Source: Loxodes magnus
Taxonomy: Eukaryota; Ciliophora; Karyorelictea; Loxodida; Loxodidae
DNA length: 64,000 bases
Reading direction: 5' to 3'
Assembly: GCA_946699065.1 (NCBI GenBank)
Contig: CAMPDV010000455.1
Coordinates: 1-64,000 of the forward strand
A program made the position numbers and the translations under genes. Positions 1 through 12,670 of this stretch are shown here, piece by piece (the stretch's first letter is position 1; each line of letters begins with the position of its first letter). Below the pieces are notes generated by a model, which searched no databases, was not told the origin of the DNA, and was given only the letters and a program-made list of their open reading frames with translations.

Positions 1-1
1 A

Positions 2-804
2 GAATAACGGGAATAAAGAACTTTATGATTGAATGATATAAATTATCAAAAATTAAAACTACACTGAATATACACTTCTTGATTAAAAATATAGGGAATT
101 ATTATAAAACCAAGCAAATAATTTAAGTTAAATTTTATGTTTAAATCAATCTGGATTTAAGCAATTAAATTTGAGGAAAAGCAGAAAATAAAGAATTTTA
201 TTGCTGGTATAGCGATGATTTGTATAAGAATAATCATATCTAAATTAAAAGGTAGCTTATCATTATCAATTCATACTAAACACTCGTAATGGCTTAATTT
301 TTAAATATATATACTAAATTATATCAATTATGATGAAAAGAGTAGATTTATAAAAAGGCAATGCTACTAAATTATTATAAATAGATTCATCATCTTCGTT
401 TATCAAGCTTTACTAGCTAAGAAGTATTCCTAATAATTATCACTTTTACAAAGAGCATAAATATTATATCGTTATGATGCTTCTAAAGGAGGAATTACGT
501 AATTTTTAATTATTTAGAAAACCTTAAACTCAACAATATGAAGGACAAAGCCACCTTACAAAATCTTGAATTTATAGAAATAGTTTTAGATAGCTTCAGA
601 TTCGAAATCTTAATGCGAACTTAACAGAAAAGGATAAGAGAGGAAATTGATAAATATGTTAAAGATTTTATAAGCAATATAGTGGCAAAAGAAAACAGGA
701 TATCTGCAACAAAATACTTCCATACTAAGAGTTAATTAGAAAATATTACAGAATGGAATCAAGTGAACATACCTGAATTATCGAAGTTTATGTATATTTC
801 ATGA
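2..804 (+). CDS. 3' end of an unrecognised gene with two tiny introns (5' end off the window)
   Basis: Seen: exons 2-206, 229-498 and 518-804 give one continuous frame once introns of 22 nt (207-228) and 19 nt (499-517, GTAATTTTTAATTATTTAG) are removed; both start GT and end AG. The frame uses TAA/TAG as Gln and ends at TGA 802-804. The protein is Lys/Glu/Ile-rich with charged helical stretches, for example KRIREEIDKYVKDFISNIV near residue 205. I do not recognise a family. The first codons are cut by the window edge, so the start is unknown. Splicing joins two stretches that look coding in different frames, which is the main reason to believe it. It could also be part of a decayed element; no duplicate copy exists here to compare with. 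Confidence 0.55.
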
Positions 805-1530
805 ATTTTTTTATGATTAACAAGAATTATACTGTTAAATGAAGAAAGTACCTTAAGAAATGACTTTTGATAAGTATTCTATTAAAATGATATAAAAAAT
901 CATTTTTTATTTTTGAAAAGCATAATTTAGTACTTGGATAACTTGATGACTCCTTAGTTATACATTTTAAAATTGTTCTTGAAAATTCTTACATGATAGT
1001 TTTATATTAGCCATTTTAATTAAAATCCAAATAAATGAGCTAATTAGATCTTTAAAATTAAACCTTAATTTAACCTTAATCTAATAGATCTTCATTATTT
1101 ACTTTTTTTTCTTTTGCTTATATACTTTTTTTCTTTTTTGCAAGATTAACTCTGATAAATATTTTCCTTTTTTAATTAAAAATAAATTTAACATCATTAA
1201 AAGTACTAATCAGTGAATAAGTTGAACTGCAAGCTTTTGCAACAAAAGCTGCTTAAAAATTTAAATTAATATTGATTTTAGATAGTTTATTAATATAAAT
1301 AGTTAGTAACTTAAAATAGAAAAGCATTTATGTAGTGGAACTTATAACAATTAAATATATTCCTCTAATGTTTATACTTATTAATTTATAAAAGTTTCTT
1401 CAGTCAAACTATAATAATTTATAAAATATAAGTTCATTAATAAATAAAGTAAAGAATTAACTTACAGCTAAGATAAATTTATTGCAGCTATATTTATGCA
1501 TTAAGGCATGTAAAATAGCTTAAGGAAATA
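805..1530. other. AT-rich stretch, no feature recognised
   Basis: Low-complexity A/T sequence with no domain, tRNA or repeat copy that I could support. It separates the stop of the first gene from the tail of repeat A. Confidence 0.5.
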
Positions 1531-1975
1531 GATAAATAAATTTGATTGTAGAGCGCGTAGCACTCTCATTGGTGCGCAGCTCTTTAAAAAAAATGTTTCA
1601 TACTGACAAGAATGTTTTTTACTGATAAAATTATCAGATACTGGTAGACCTTGTTCAATACTGATATAATTTAAGAATACTCGTAATCTTTAATACTTGC
1701 TGGAGGTCCAAGGACATGGCAGGATTGTGTCTCATCACCAAAGCAGAGGACGACATGTGTCAGTTATGGGTACTTAAATTCCCCACCTCTGATGAAGCTC
1801 GCAATGTTATTTCTTTTTCGTTCCAGAATTAAATCTAAACTAAGTCAGTGCCGAAGGTCTAAGAATCTTATGTCTCGAGGCCAAACCAAAGCAGAGGAAG
1901 ACATAAAGTCGATTATGGGTACTTAACTTCCCCAACCTCTGATGAAGATGACCTTGCTGCTCACCTTCGAACAAC
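1531..1975 (-). repeat. SINE-like repeat family A, copy 1
   Basis: One of four copies (also 12671-13171, 37901-38371 and, opposite strand, 53170-53655). Read in element orientation it starts at the TTCGAA-containing hairpin near 1975, carries two diverged copies of a ~70-bp block centred on a shared GTACCCATAAT-type core, then degenerate ~20-nt repeats around TACTGATA (about four units here). It ends in a 3' hairpin (AGAGC...GCAC / GTGC...GCTCT, 1550-1585) and a short (TTTA)n tail. This copy lacks five bases present in the others, so the apparent 93-codon frame of the other copies is broken here; the element is non-coding. I infer a SINE-like retroposon from the tail and dispersion. Confidence 0.75.
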
Positions 1976-2610
1976 TATTTCATAATATATATATAATAAA
2001 TAAATAAATTTGACTTATAATAATTTATAAAAATGTTTATAAGTTATTTAAATCTTCCCCCTTAAACAATTTGATTTACTTTGCTTCTTCTTGATCTTTA
2101 TCTGTATATTATTCTTATTCTGTTTTTCAATTTTTTAAATCATATCTATTTTTCATACACTCATGTGTTTAAAAATCCTTAAAAATAGCACATAAATTGC
2201 TGATATTCAAAATATTCAGAATATTTTACTTAAAATTTAGTAAATTTAAGACCAAAGTTACAATTCTTACAAAAAAAGATATGATTGGATATTTAAAATG
2301 AAAAAATTAGTTTTGATTTAAATTTAAATCTTTAAACTAAGAAAAATAAAATAAAACAGGCTGAAGTTATTTCATTTTGTTCTAATTAATTTGTACATCA
2401 AATTTATCATATAAAAGGCTACTAAATAAAACTCATTTTTGACATAGGATTCAATAAGATTTTATCCCTCTTATAGTTGCAGATCTTAAATTGACATACA
2501 CTCTCAGATTGATGATAGATAACTTCAATAAGTGGTATTATTTCTCAGAAGCCATTTTATTCATATATAATAAAATAATTTATTAGTATTATTAAAGAAT
2601 ATAAAAATTA
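1976..2610. other. AT-rich spacer
   Basis: A/T-rich sequence between repeat A and a decayed zinc-knuckle element. A T-rich block (2040-2170) could be coding on the minus strand, but I see no motif. Confidence 0.4.
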
Positions 2611-3200
2611 TTTCTAAGAAATAACAGAATTTATACCAGTACACTAAAACAGGAAACCCTTCTAAAAAATAAAAATGCGTAGGCTATATAAAGAAAGAAA
2701 GTTAGATGCAAGACTGATACGATTAACATTAATCAACTGGAAACCAGAAATTGGAAAAACTGCATATAGAAACATAAATAGAAATGGTATCCAAGTCATT
2801 AAAATATTTTATATTAAAAATAGAAAACTCATGGAAGGTAGAAAAATTAGAAAAAATAATAAAGAACCTACTTGAGAAGCATTATTACTTAGTCTTAGAT
2901 ATGTAAAACAAATTAGAATAAAAAATAACTTAAATTTTACAATTTATCCAGGTAATATCATTTTCTTTTTAACAGAACAAATCGATCCTATGAAAATAAT
3001 TCTATAACTAAAAATTTTGATCTTTGGATAAAGAATAATTAAGATCGCTACAAACAAGAGAGTAACTATTCAGACTATTAAAGGATGGTGCGCTAATGAA
3101 GTGTTACACCTCCTAATTAGTCTGGTAGGAATTTTAATAAAGCAAATAAAGATAAACTGATAGAATATATCAGATGGCTTATTATTAAAACTTGACAAAG
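2611..3200 (+). pseudogene. decayed copy of zinc-knuckle retroposon G1
   Basis: Similar at both ends to the complete G1 element at 48785-49615: the start matches around TCTAAGAAATAACAGAA, and the 3' part keeps the block AAAGGATGGTGCGCTAATGAAG (3080-3101) and the final ATCAGATGGCT. The middle is heavily diverged and the zinc-knuckle region is missing. A short standard-code frame at 2675-2875 lies inside it and is not a gene. Confidence 0.6.
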
Positions 3201-3540
3201 TCCTTTATTTTCTTTTTACTATTAAAAAGATACTAATACAAGCTGCTATGGGATAAAATGTTATTTAATTTTTTTATTTTTCTTCTTTTGGTCTTAAACA
3301 TTTTACAATTTTTTAGTAAATAATAGGTTGAATAGTAGAGATAGCATTTCTTTATTAAATAATTTTATTATTAAATCTTTTTCTTTACTTTTGTTATCCT
3401 TCTATTTCAGAGATTCATTTTACTACTATGTTTAAGATCCTTCAATATCCAATTTAATTATAGTTTCCTATTTTATTCTTGTATTAAAAATTACTTTTAG
3501 TAATCAATCTGTTAGTCTCAATTACTTAGATTTATTCTTT

Positions 3541-4272
3541 TAAAGTTAAAGTTAAAGTTAAAAAGCTTTGTTAAAGCCTTAGTAGTCAGCCATCTGAACT
3601 ATTCTATCAGCTTGTCTCCATTAGTTTGTCATGAATTCCTACTAGGCTTAGTTAGGTGGTATAGCCCTTCATTAGTGCACCATCCTTTAATATTCTGAAT
3701 AATTATAGTCTTGCATGTAGCGTTCCTCATTATTTCTCCAAGAGTTAAGATTTGAATTAAAGAATTTTTTCTTTAAATTTTTCTGCTTTATGTTGGATAT
3801 ATCCTAAATAGTTTTTAAAAAATATCTTATTTATTCTTTCTTTAAATTTCGCTTAGTTAGTAGCAGTATTTTCATTGGTGTTATTTATTGCACACGTAGC
3901 ATTTTATTCTTCTTTTAAACTATTATTCCTGCAACCCTTATTTAATTTAAATTTACTACTTATTTTAAATAAACGTTTACTGTTTATTTTAATTTGAGGC
4001 TTCATTTCTATTTCCATAAGATCTGATTAATTCAGTTAAAACGAAAATGGTGTTACCTGAATTTATTATTAAATTTAAAGAATTCTTGTTCCAGTTTGTT
4101 TTTTATTTCTTATGATGATTAATATTGTTTCTCAAGCAAAGACGTTACTAATTTTTCTAATTTTTCTACTTTAGCAGTGAGGTATATATTTTGGAACATA
4201 AACTATTTTAATGACTTAGATAATATTTCTATTTTAGTTTGTGTTCGAAGTTTTTTTAATTCTGTATTTCCA
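3541..4272 (-). mobile_element. zinc-knuckle retroposon G1, 5'-truncated copy
   Basis: Reverse complement of about 85% of the complete G1 element at 48785-49615, nearly identical over the shared part. It begins abruptly at the AGAATTAAAAAAACTTCG point, so the 5' end is truncated. It ends in AGGCTTTAAC followed by about three TTTAAC units (3545-3565). It keeps the CX2CX3HX4C knuckle (CYVCNKQHQWKYC), where TGA encodes the Trp. A truncated 5' end and a short tandem 3' tail are the marks of target-primed reverse transcription, so I infer a LINE-mobilised element lacking its own reverse transcriptase. Confidence 0.75.
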
Positions 4273-4302
4273 AGTTATATAATTTTTTGTTAAAATAAAA
4301 AA

Positions 4303-5202
4303 ATGGAAGGATTCAAAAGAAGTTTCTATACCACCTCCAAAAAGTTGGAGAGGAAACTTGAATCCAATCTTGGATAGTCTTCTTACCCTTAACCCTAATC
4401 TTTTTCTTAATTCTTACAACCTGAAGAGGAACAGAAACAAGCTAAGAAGACAACACATGAGATAATTCCAACCTCAGAAGAGAAGCCCAGAAAGCAGATG
4501 AAGTCTGCTCTGCACCAGGAGGTCTCAAAGTTCAATCCTTCTGGCCAGATGAGCATGGAACAGCTCATCAAAGTGGTACTAAACCTCCAGGAAGAGGTTA
4601 GGAAACTGAGAAAGGACAATGAGAAACTGATGGAAAAACTCAACCTAGCGGAAGGAATAGAATCCAGACTTATGTCCTAAGAAAGAGAACTAAGTGCTTT
4701 CTGAAACATATCTTAAGAACAGAGTAGCTAATCCTAAAATTAGCTTCAGAAACAATCTGATCTGAGTATTAGACTGGAAATACTAGAAAAGAAATTAGAT
4801 GAACAAAGGGGAGATCCAATGATGATTGAAGAGACCAATAGGAAGACTAATGTTAAACTCCAAAAAGTAGTGAAGAAATGTTACTACTGCAATTCGACAG
4901 AACATTTATGAAGACGCTGCAAGGAATTCCAAAAATTTCAAGACGTAGTACTGGAATAAATAAAGAACCATACAAGCACAGTAGAGGAAGAAAAAAAAAT
5001 GTAGTAGAGGCAAATAAGAGAAAGATTATACTTAAATGAATAAGGATACATTTACAAGAGAAAATTTAATTAGAAATAAGGCTAGATCCTGAAATGACAA
5101 GAGTAATGGGAGGAAAGAGGAGTAGAGACATCTAAAACTTGATTTTTAACACTGGAGCAATCTGGTGTCCAGCATGAAGAGGTGAAAATCCTCGAAAATT
5201 GC
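4303..5202 (+). CDS. gag-like CCHC zinc-knuckle protein G2 (retroelement ORF1-type)
   Basis: From ATG 4303 the frame runs past 5200 without change of phase. It holds an N-terminal Ser/Gln/Pro-rich region, a coiled coil (about residues 80-135, e.g. EEVRKLRKDNEKLMEKLNLA), then CYYCNSTEHLWRRC at about residue 193, a CX2CX4HX4C knuckle in which TGA supplies the Trp. A charged C-terminus follows. Related to the decayed copy at 21614-22490, which shares the coiled coil and the FWNISQ motif. Known: CCHC knuckles bind nucleic acid in retroelement Gag/ORF1 proteins. The true end is unclear because the frame stays open to about 5470; similarity to the second copy stops near 5200. No reverse transcriptase follows it. 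Confidence 0.7.
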
Positions 5203-5334
5203 TAAACTTAATTTATCCTATTATTATAATTTTTGCTAAAATCTTCAAACTCAACATTACTTTACGAACCATTAATTTCTTTTGCAAATTTTAATTAAAT
5301 AATTAATCACTTTCTCTTTCAAGCCACTAGAAAT

Positions 5335-5560
5335 TCCTTCCCAGCTCCACGAATCAAGATGCTCCTTAATTCACATGACGTGGATATTTTATTCCTTAAT
5401 CCAATAAGCTCATTTCAGGGAGTTTTACGAATAGATATCAAGGCTTCAAGCCGCTAGTAAGAGTGAATAGCCAAAATATTTTATTTCCTTACAGGAATTG
5501 AATTTAAACAAGGACATTCTCAGTGACAGGATAGAAACTCGACCTTATCTAGCAAACTAG
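5335..5560 (+). repeat. possible very old copy of repeat B
   Basis: Contains short matches in order to repeat B (15281-15560): a GGCTTCAAGCC block at 5440 and CTCAGTGACAGGATAGAAACT at 5519. Divergence is high and the ends cannot be placed. Confidence 0.3.
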
Positions 5561-6188
5561 AAGATTATATCGAACGATCAACCTCAACTCCAGCTTTTAA
5601 CTTACTATAAGCTAATTTAAAATATTTGAACACATGTAAAGTTCTTAGCTATTTTTAAATTAGGGACTGGCTAATATAAACTTACTATATAAGAAGCTCT
5701 ATATTGCATGATCAGATACTATTATTTTTTAAATGCTCAATTAAAGTATCTAGATTTATAGATCTAAATATTCCATAGAATGATAGCATACAAAAAGTTT
5801 GAACTGTTGAAAATAAAAAAAAGTGAAAAATAAGAGTAGAATTTTAAAGTAAAAATAATAATTTAAAAATAAATAAAATAAAATAGGTACTTTATAAATA
5901 AGATATACTACTTAAAAATATTATCTATCTTATTTAAGAAGCTTTAGCTAATTTAGTTTATTAAGTTTAATATTAATAGTTTAATATGAGTCAATTAATC
6001 ATTTTGCTAACTTAATATTTGTATTAAAATTTATACTAAAAGAAATCAACTTTTATATATATTTACATTTATTATTTTTATAATAAATATTTTATATTGA
6101 AATAATTAATAAAAATAAGATAATTTTAAATATATTTTAATAATATAAATAAATAATTTAAATATTATATTCTTAATTGTAATTCAAA
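5561..6188. other. AT-rich spacer
   Basis: Almost pure A/T between the possible repeat B and a LINE fragment. Nothing supported. Confidence 0.4.
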
Positions 6189-6728
6189 AATGTAGAAAAA
6201 TTCCCAATTATAACCTACTTTTTATTGAACAAAGAGAAAATGCAACCATCAAAATTAATATTCAGACTGAGAAGCTAACTACTTTTTTTTAGAAGTGATC
6301 TTCAAGAAAGACATATTCCTTAAGAATATGATTAATGCTTATGTCAAGAAAAAGAGACATTCTAACACATATTCAAATGTAAATACTACCAAACAAATAT
6401 AGATAATATTAAAACCTAAATAGATAAAATCATTAAAAGAAAAAATAAAGCGTAAAATAATATAAACTAAGAAAATCTTTATGAAAATATAGAACAAGAG
6501 CTCTTAGAATATAATTAAAACATAACAAATTAAATATTTTGCAAAAAAGACTATATGACTCAAATTGATAGAATAATAAAATCTACATGAAGCAGAATAA
6601 AATAAACATTAAAACAAATATATTCTTTCTAAAACTTAATGAAAATAAGACAAGTAAATCTAATCTTAATGAGACAAGAAGAAATACTACAACATTTTCA
6701 AGAGTACTTAAAAGTAGAAGTGTATTGA
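6189..6728 (+). pseudogene. LINE ORF2 3' fragment with C-terminal CCHC
   Basis: From about 6290 one frame reads through CLCQEKETFQHIFKCKYY (C-x-C-x7-H-x3-C), the same arrangement as CICGELDKFQHIMDC at the end of the LINE at 34.75 kb. It continues as a helical charged region to TGA 6726-6728. Upstream of a run of eight T's (near 6285) the coding signal moves to another frame, so at least one indel is present. No reverse transcriptase core precedes it: this is a 5'-truncated insertion. A/T runs (TTTAA repeats, 6775-6795) follow and may be its tail. It differs clearly from the 32-35 kb LINE, so it is another family or an old copy. Confidence 0.6.
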
Positions 6729-6744
6729 GTATAGACTTAAAACT

Positions 6745-8445
6745 TCAAAGCTATTAAGCAAACTTTATTATTTTTAATTTAATTTAATTTAATTATATTC
6801 TTAATTAAATTATATATATCATACTGTTATTTTTATTTTTATACTATCTGATTTTATTAACTTATTATTTATTTTATTTACCTAAATTATATGCAAAATG
6901 TAAGCTACTCAAAAATGTTAAATTTGCTTATATTACAACAATTAAACTAACATTTTTACAATTGTTTTACCTTAATCCTATATTTATTGTAGTTTTGTGT
7001 TGGATTACTCAATACTATTTGTAAGATTTGATGTTATATCCTATTTATTGAGTGTTCTATATAAATTTTAAAGATTTTCTAAAGCTAAAGATTATATATA
7101 TTAAAATAAAAATATGCTAATATTATAAAAGTAAATAATTCTTAGAAAAATAAAGTTAAAAGTTTAAATGAAAGCAAATATTAAATGAGTAAAAATAAAA
7201 ATGTATTAATAAGATAAAAATAACATTATTAATAAAAATTTAGATAAAATGTGTAAAGGACTAAAATTATTAGATTTAACACTAATAAAGTTTAATTAAT
7301 AATACACCAATAAAAGGAGAATAACATTATATATTCATAAATTAAACTGATAGTTTGCTAAATTATCAAAGAATTATCAATATATAATTGATTTGATAGT
7401 AAAAAATAGTAAGAACTAAGTATTAACTTTAAAATTAAAAAATGAGACATAGAAAATAAAATATAATAATATTTTGATTGATTTTACTTCATAATTGATT
7501 AAGACTATTTTTAAATACTTTTAATTTATTAAATAATCTCTTAGTTATGTTTAGCTTAATAATTTATTTTATTTAATAGATATTAAAATAATTTTAATTA
7601 ATATATTGTTTTCAATATAAAGTCAATTATTATTTTATAAAATTAAAAAAATGGTAAATAAAAATAAATTTTATTTTTAAAAGAAAGCAAAATTTCTTTC
7701 TTTTTATTAAAATTAGAAAAATTATTAAAGTAACTTTCTTTTTTCATTCCATAAAAAAATCTACTCCTTAAGAATATTTTTTTCTAAATTTTTGATTTCT
7801 TGTAATCAATCAAATCTTAAATAGGTATTTACAATTCTTTTTATTTTTAGTAAAATATTTAAAGTAAAAAGTCTAACTTCATTATTTACGTAAAAAAATA
7901 ATGTTCTACATTATAAAAATCCTTTATTAAAGGTTAATTATAAAGTGAGATAGAGTTTCGATTATAAACTAATTAATTAATTTACTAAAAGAATTTAAAC
8001 TAGAATAAAAATAAAATACTTACTATAAATAATTTAAAACATAAAAATATTCTTAACCTGTAGAATATTTAATTATATAGTTAATAATTTTACTAAATTA
8101 TTATACCTTAATCAACTATTAATTTATGCTTTATAATTTTATTTACAATTTTAAAAAAAATAATTTACAAATAATTACATTATAAGCAAGTAATTAGAAA
8201 ATAAAACGATACGAAATAAATTATTTGCAAATATTTATCATTAAAAGAATAAAAATGTTACCAATTATATACTTTATTAAAAATAAACAAAAAATTTAGT
8301 TTAAAAGTTAGATAATTTTATTAATTAAATTATATAATTAGATTTTCCTCCAGAAAGAGGTTAATGAAAAAATTATAGTAAAAAGCAATATATATATCTT
8401 TTAGATTATATCAAGACAGTTTTAAAATAGTATTTAAAAACTAGA
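6745..8445. other. long AT-rich stretch
   Basis: About 1.7 kb of A/T-rich sequence with short simple runs. The end (8330-8450) resembles the AT-rich block at 22800-22870 and 52520-52570, so it probably holds old dispersed repeats. No gene supported. Confidence 0.4.
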
Positions 8446-8449
8446 TTAA

Positions 8450-9395
8450 CTATTAATCATTAAAATAATTATTTGTCCTTCCATTCGATTGAAGTTTTAA
8501 ATGTATGAACTCTACGTTCCTGTATGTTCTATTATTATATTTCATTTTCCTTAACTTCCCCTCTATTTATTTTCAGAGTTAAACATTTTTTTCTTTATAA
8601 TTTTCCCATTTTTTGATGGTAAGAATTCCGTCACTCTTTACTTCAGTTTCTATCAGCATATATTTCTCCAGATATTCATTTTTATTTATTTATAGTATGT
8701 GAATGTTTCCAACGCAAATGCTAAGTGCTCTTGTAAATATAGCGTCCTTTTCTTGCTCTAGGAAATGTTTTTTCTTGTTTTTCTATTTCTATGGGAGTTC
8801 CTTATAAAGGCTTCTGCAAACTTCATTCTAATAATTTTAGTTTTGAATCTAATTATACTCAATTTTTTTTACTCTCTCATTAATCAAATATCATTCTCTA
8901 ACTCTGTTATTCAATCATAAAATCCTATTTTAGCTCTTCGGTCCATCATATAGACTTCATAATCATTTGCATGTTTAGAGGTTCTGACCTATTTCAAATA
9001 TTTTTTCCTTCTATGAGTTTAATTCCCCTTCAAATTTTTTTTTAAGATATTAACTGTATCAACTATTATGAATCCATTCGTATAATTTCAATACTATCTA
9101 AATAAAATTACAGGGCCTATAATTAATTATCATACTTTGCCTTCTTCGTTCATTTTTATATATTACTTCCAGAGATTCAGTTTAATGGTCTCTTTTTTCC
9201 GTTTTTATTGGAGGCGTTGAGAGTTGTGTTAACTTTTCTGTTCGGAATTTTTTCTTCAACGTCTATTTGTATGTTGATGGAAGAAAGCTGTTTTTATTTT
9301 TTATTATTAAAGATGTTATTTCTTAATTTTTAAGTTTCTTTTCTGCTGGACTATTGTTGGTCTTAAGAAAAATGGACTAGTTGAAGTTGAAACAT
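8450..9395 (-). pseudogene. decayed coding region, retroelement-like
   Basis: Minus-strand sequence from ATG 9393-9395 down to about 8450 translates into hydrophilic, Trp-containing protein in two or three phases (e.g. TFPRARKGRYIYKST, MIINYRPCNFIQIVLKLYE). The second piece resembles the INYRP...K.YE part of a LINE reverse transcriptase, and its coding strand is the A-rich one. Phase changes suggest decay rather than introns, since I found no convincing GT...AG. Identity as a LINE is inference from one short motif. Confidence 0.4.
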
Positions 9396-10151
9396 GATAA
9401 GAGAACATACTTCTGGTTTTCTCTCCTAATCCGAGGAAGTAATAAAAAACTTTTCTGATTATAGCCATTTTAGTTTATAGACTAAATTAATCTTAATATT
9501 TAATTAAGCTAAACATGCTATAACAATTAATAAAAAGGACTTATTGATCTAATTACAGAGTTAATATTTTAATATTTGTCCATAAAAGTAAAAGAACTAT
9601 ATTGATAGAAAATGTTTATGAAAGCGTATAAAGATGAAGTAGATGAAATAAATAATAAATAGTTTAGAATTATATAAAATAAGCTATATAAACTAACTTA
9701 GTAAAATAGGATTAATTTGTAAATGAAATTAGAAGTATTATCTACTATTGATAAAGAGTATTATTATTATTATTAATGATTAAAACAAAAAATAAAAAAG
9801 GAGAAATAGCTTAGTCAATGGGATCTTAGCATATGCTAATTTGGTAAATAATAATTGAAAAAGTGAATAAAAAATGATAATAATAATAATATTTTTAATA
9901 AATATAAAATTGAAAATATCTATTTAGTGTTTTATATAATTAAGTATTACTTAAAAATTCTATAATAATAAAAAATATGAAGTTGACTTATTTTTAATGA
10001 TAGTTAATAAATTAAATATGAATAATTAGATTTTTTGAATTAAAAAATGTTGTAAATAATTTATAAATCTGATGATAACTATTTGATTATTATATTTGTC
10101 TAGTCTGATAAAATATTAAAATAAATGAATAACAATTAAATATTTTAATCG
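9396..10151. other. AT-rich spacer before duplicated unit 1
   Basis: A/T-rich with small simple repeats (ATT/AAT runs near 9760 and 9880). Nothing supported. Confidence 0.4.
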
Positions 10152-10159
10152 AATGTACA

Positions 10160-11087
10160 TAAAATAATTTTGCTCTATCTATTTTATGACTAACTATGTA
10201 ATAGTAAAATGTATTGTAATATTTAGCATTATTGAAAAGCTTAATGTATAAAAATAGTAAATTTGAAAGAGTATAAATTTCCTATATGATGTATATTAAA
10301 CTAAAATAAAATTTCTTATATAAATTATTTAATAATATTTTATATATATTAATTATAAGTTGAAAATTCTAGCAAAAAAGGAAGCAAGCAAATATATCAT
10401 GTAACCATTTTAAGTAAAATAATTGTTTAAATTAGTAATAAAGTTATTATAAATGAATATGTATTCAGATATTTTAATATATAATAGCTATTTTAATATC
10501 TATCTATATTTAAAGATGCTTAATATTTAGCTCTTTAATTCTAAAAGGTTAGTATTATTATATAAGCTTGTATGGAATTATCATTTTAATCTACTTAAAT
10601 AATTAAATAATTTTAGATAAATAAAATTATTTATTTACATTTGCTATAAAATTAGAGCCTATTATTTTATTTTTACTAGTAGATATCTTCGTAGCTAGTT
10701 TTTACCCTAAAGTTATAAATTATGTATAATAATTTTATTGAGATATAAATGTTAATAAGAGATTTTTCCATGAGAATCTTAAAGATAAATTAAACTTAAC
10801 TTCTAAATATAGCTATTAATAATAAGAATTCTAATTTTATCAAATTATAAGACAGATAATAATTCAAATTATTTACTTAAATAGTTCAATATTTATAAAA
10901 ATTATCAAGTAACCATAAATACATTTATACTATTTCACTACTAAATATCAACTAACTAGATCAAACTCTTCAAACATTACATATATATATTATACATTAT
11001 TCATTTATTTAACTATCAATTAAATTTATTATTTTAATATTTAATACTTATATATAAATAATATTATCATTAAAAAAATTATATTAG
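10160..11087. repeat. conserved 3' flank of the RING-kelch gene
   Basis: About 930 bp of A/T-rich sequence downstream of kelch copy 1, nearly identical at 35385-36287 and 60220-61120. It contains a block (10340-10480) also related to 22960-23110 and 52690-52860. No gene recognised. Confidence 0.6.
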
Positions 11088-12602
11088 TCAGTCAATTCTT
11101 TTTAATGCTATATAGCTCAAATTTACTAAGTCGATCTTTAATATTGAATCTCTATCTTATTCAAATGCAAAAACATATCCAAACTTATTTATTACTTTCA
11201 TCTCTGTTAAAGCAAAAACAATTTTAAAAATTTATCTTTATTCTCATTATTCTTTGTTTCTTTTATATATTCTTCTTGAATATTCTTCTGTTTAAATATT
11301 TTTAATACCTCCAATTATAACTAAAGGTTCTAAGCACACTATAGGTCAAGCGACAGCTTCAGGAAGATTCAAATCACACTTACTCCATCTATCATTCTAT
11401 ATTTTATACTTTCATATATCTTTCTAAGTTTATCCTTTCTAATTTCATCCTCCAAAAGAATAAATATTTTGTTCATCTTTATCTACTACTAATGTTTAAT
11501 AAGTTATTTAAAAAGGAAATTAAGAACAGTTCTATCATTTATTTTCATTTCCTATTTTTAATTTTTCTACTGATTATAAGAAATATCCCTGTCTTATAGC
11601 ACCTCCAACTACATAAATGTGTTCTTAAGCTGCTGCTATTCCCAATCCAAATCTTCCTTCATTTAGATTACTAAGTCTTTTACTATTACCTCCATAATCA
11701 ATCTATCAAGTTTCTTTTATTCCTTAATCCTATTTTCAAGATGTTCCTCCAATTAAATATAACTTGCTTTAATATTCTATATTATTAGCTGATAAGGGAA
11801 TTATATTTTAAATTTTTACTTGCTGTAGCTATTCTTTTTCGATATTAAATAATCATAAATTTTTAGTTTCTTACTAAAAATAGTGAATATACATAGAATT
11901 TTTTAACTTTTATTATGTTTAATTTATATTTAACTAAACCATCTTTTATTCTTATAGATTTATATTTTCTTATAGTTTCTTTCTTATTAGTGAGATGTAA
12001 TTTTAATTTATTAAATTTCTAAGTAAAAGTATAAAATTTTATTTTTAAGTTTATAAGATTTTAATGTTTTAATTTTATTACTTTTATATCATTTATTTTT
12101 AGTCTAAATTTTATATTTCAAAAATACTTTTTAAATTTAATTTAGAAATTATATTTCTATCTCTTATTCAATTCTATAAGATATTTATTTTCTAATCTAA
12201 ATAAAAAACACTTTAAGATTATATTTCTTTATTCCTAAGATTACTTTATACTATTAAGTTAATAAGTAACTTACTAATATTTTATTATTTCTTTGTAATA
12301 GTAAAAGCTTTTTCTATTATTTACCTCTATATATCTTTTAACTTCTATTTAGTATTCTAACCTTTTTATATTTATTATTCTTTCTCTTATATCTTTATTA
12401 TTATATCTGTATCTTTAGGTAAATCTTCAAACTTAAAATGGTATACTTTCTCACAAATAGGACAAGACATTAATCCTTATAATCAGTACTGAGTATTCAA
12501 ACATAAACCACAGTAAATATGTCCACAAGGTAAGACAGTTGGAAGAGCGTTAGTTAAGTTGTAATCTTCCAAGCAGATTAAGCATTTTGGTAAGGCTTAC
12601 AT
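11088..12602 (-). CDS. RING finger - coiled coil - kelch protein, copy 1
   Basis: ATG 12600-12602 to TGA 11088-11090 gives 505 codons with no phase change. Residues 7-50 form a C3HC4 RING (C7, C10, C26, H28, C31, C34, C47, C50; CLIC...PCGHIYCGLC...CPIC). A Gln/Lys/Ile-rich helical linker follows to about residue 265, then kelch repeats with GG pairs and spaced Trp (YLIGG, YVVGG, YSFGG, VIIGG). Many Trp are TGA: W40 in the RING, GGWN, DIWKYK, AVAWPIV. Known: RING domains recruit E2 enzymes and kelch propellers bind substrate, so a ubiquitin-ligase role is a reasonable inference. One of six related loci here. Whether the final TGA is a true stop is inferred from copy comparison; another TGA follows six codons later. 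Confidence 0.85.
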
Positions 12603-12670
12603 TTTTATTATAATTTAGATAAAAATGTGGTTTAGAAGGTATTTTATAACAGATAACATCATAAAGTATG

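Noticed and set aside
3541..3570. Short tandem GTTAAA array as a CRISPR or satellite
   Set aside because: Three units only, at the end of a retroposon; explained as its 3' tail. No CRISPR repeat-spacer pattern exists in the window.
4385..4402. Telomere-like CCCTTAACCCTAA (also near 25070-25085)
   Set aside because: Only two imperfect units, inside coding frames of gag-like genes; not a telomere or a chromosome end.
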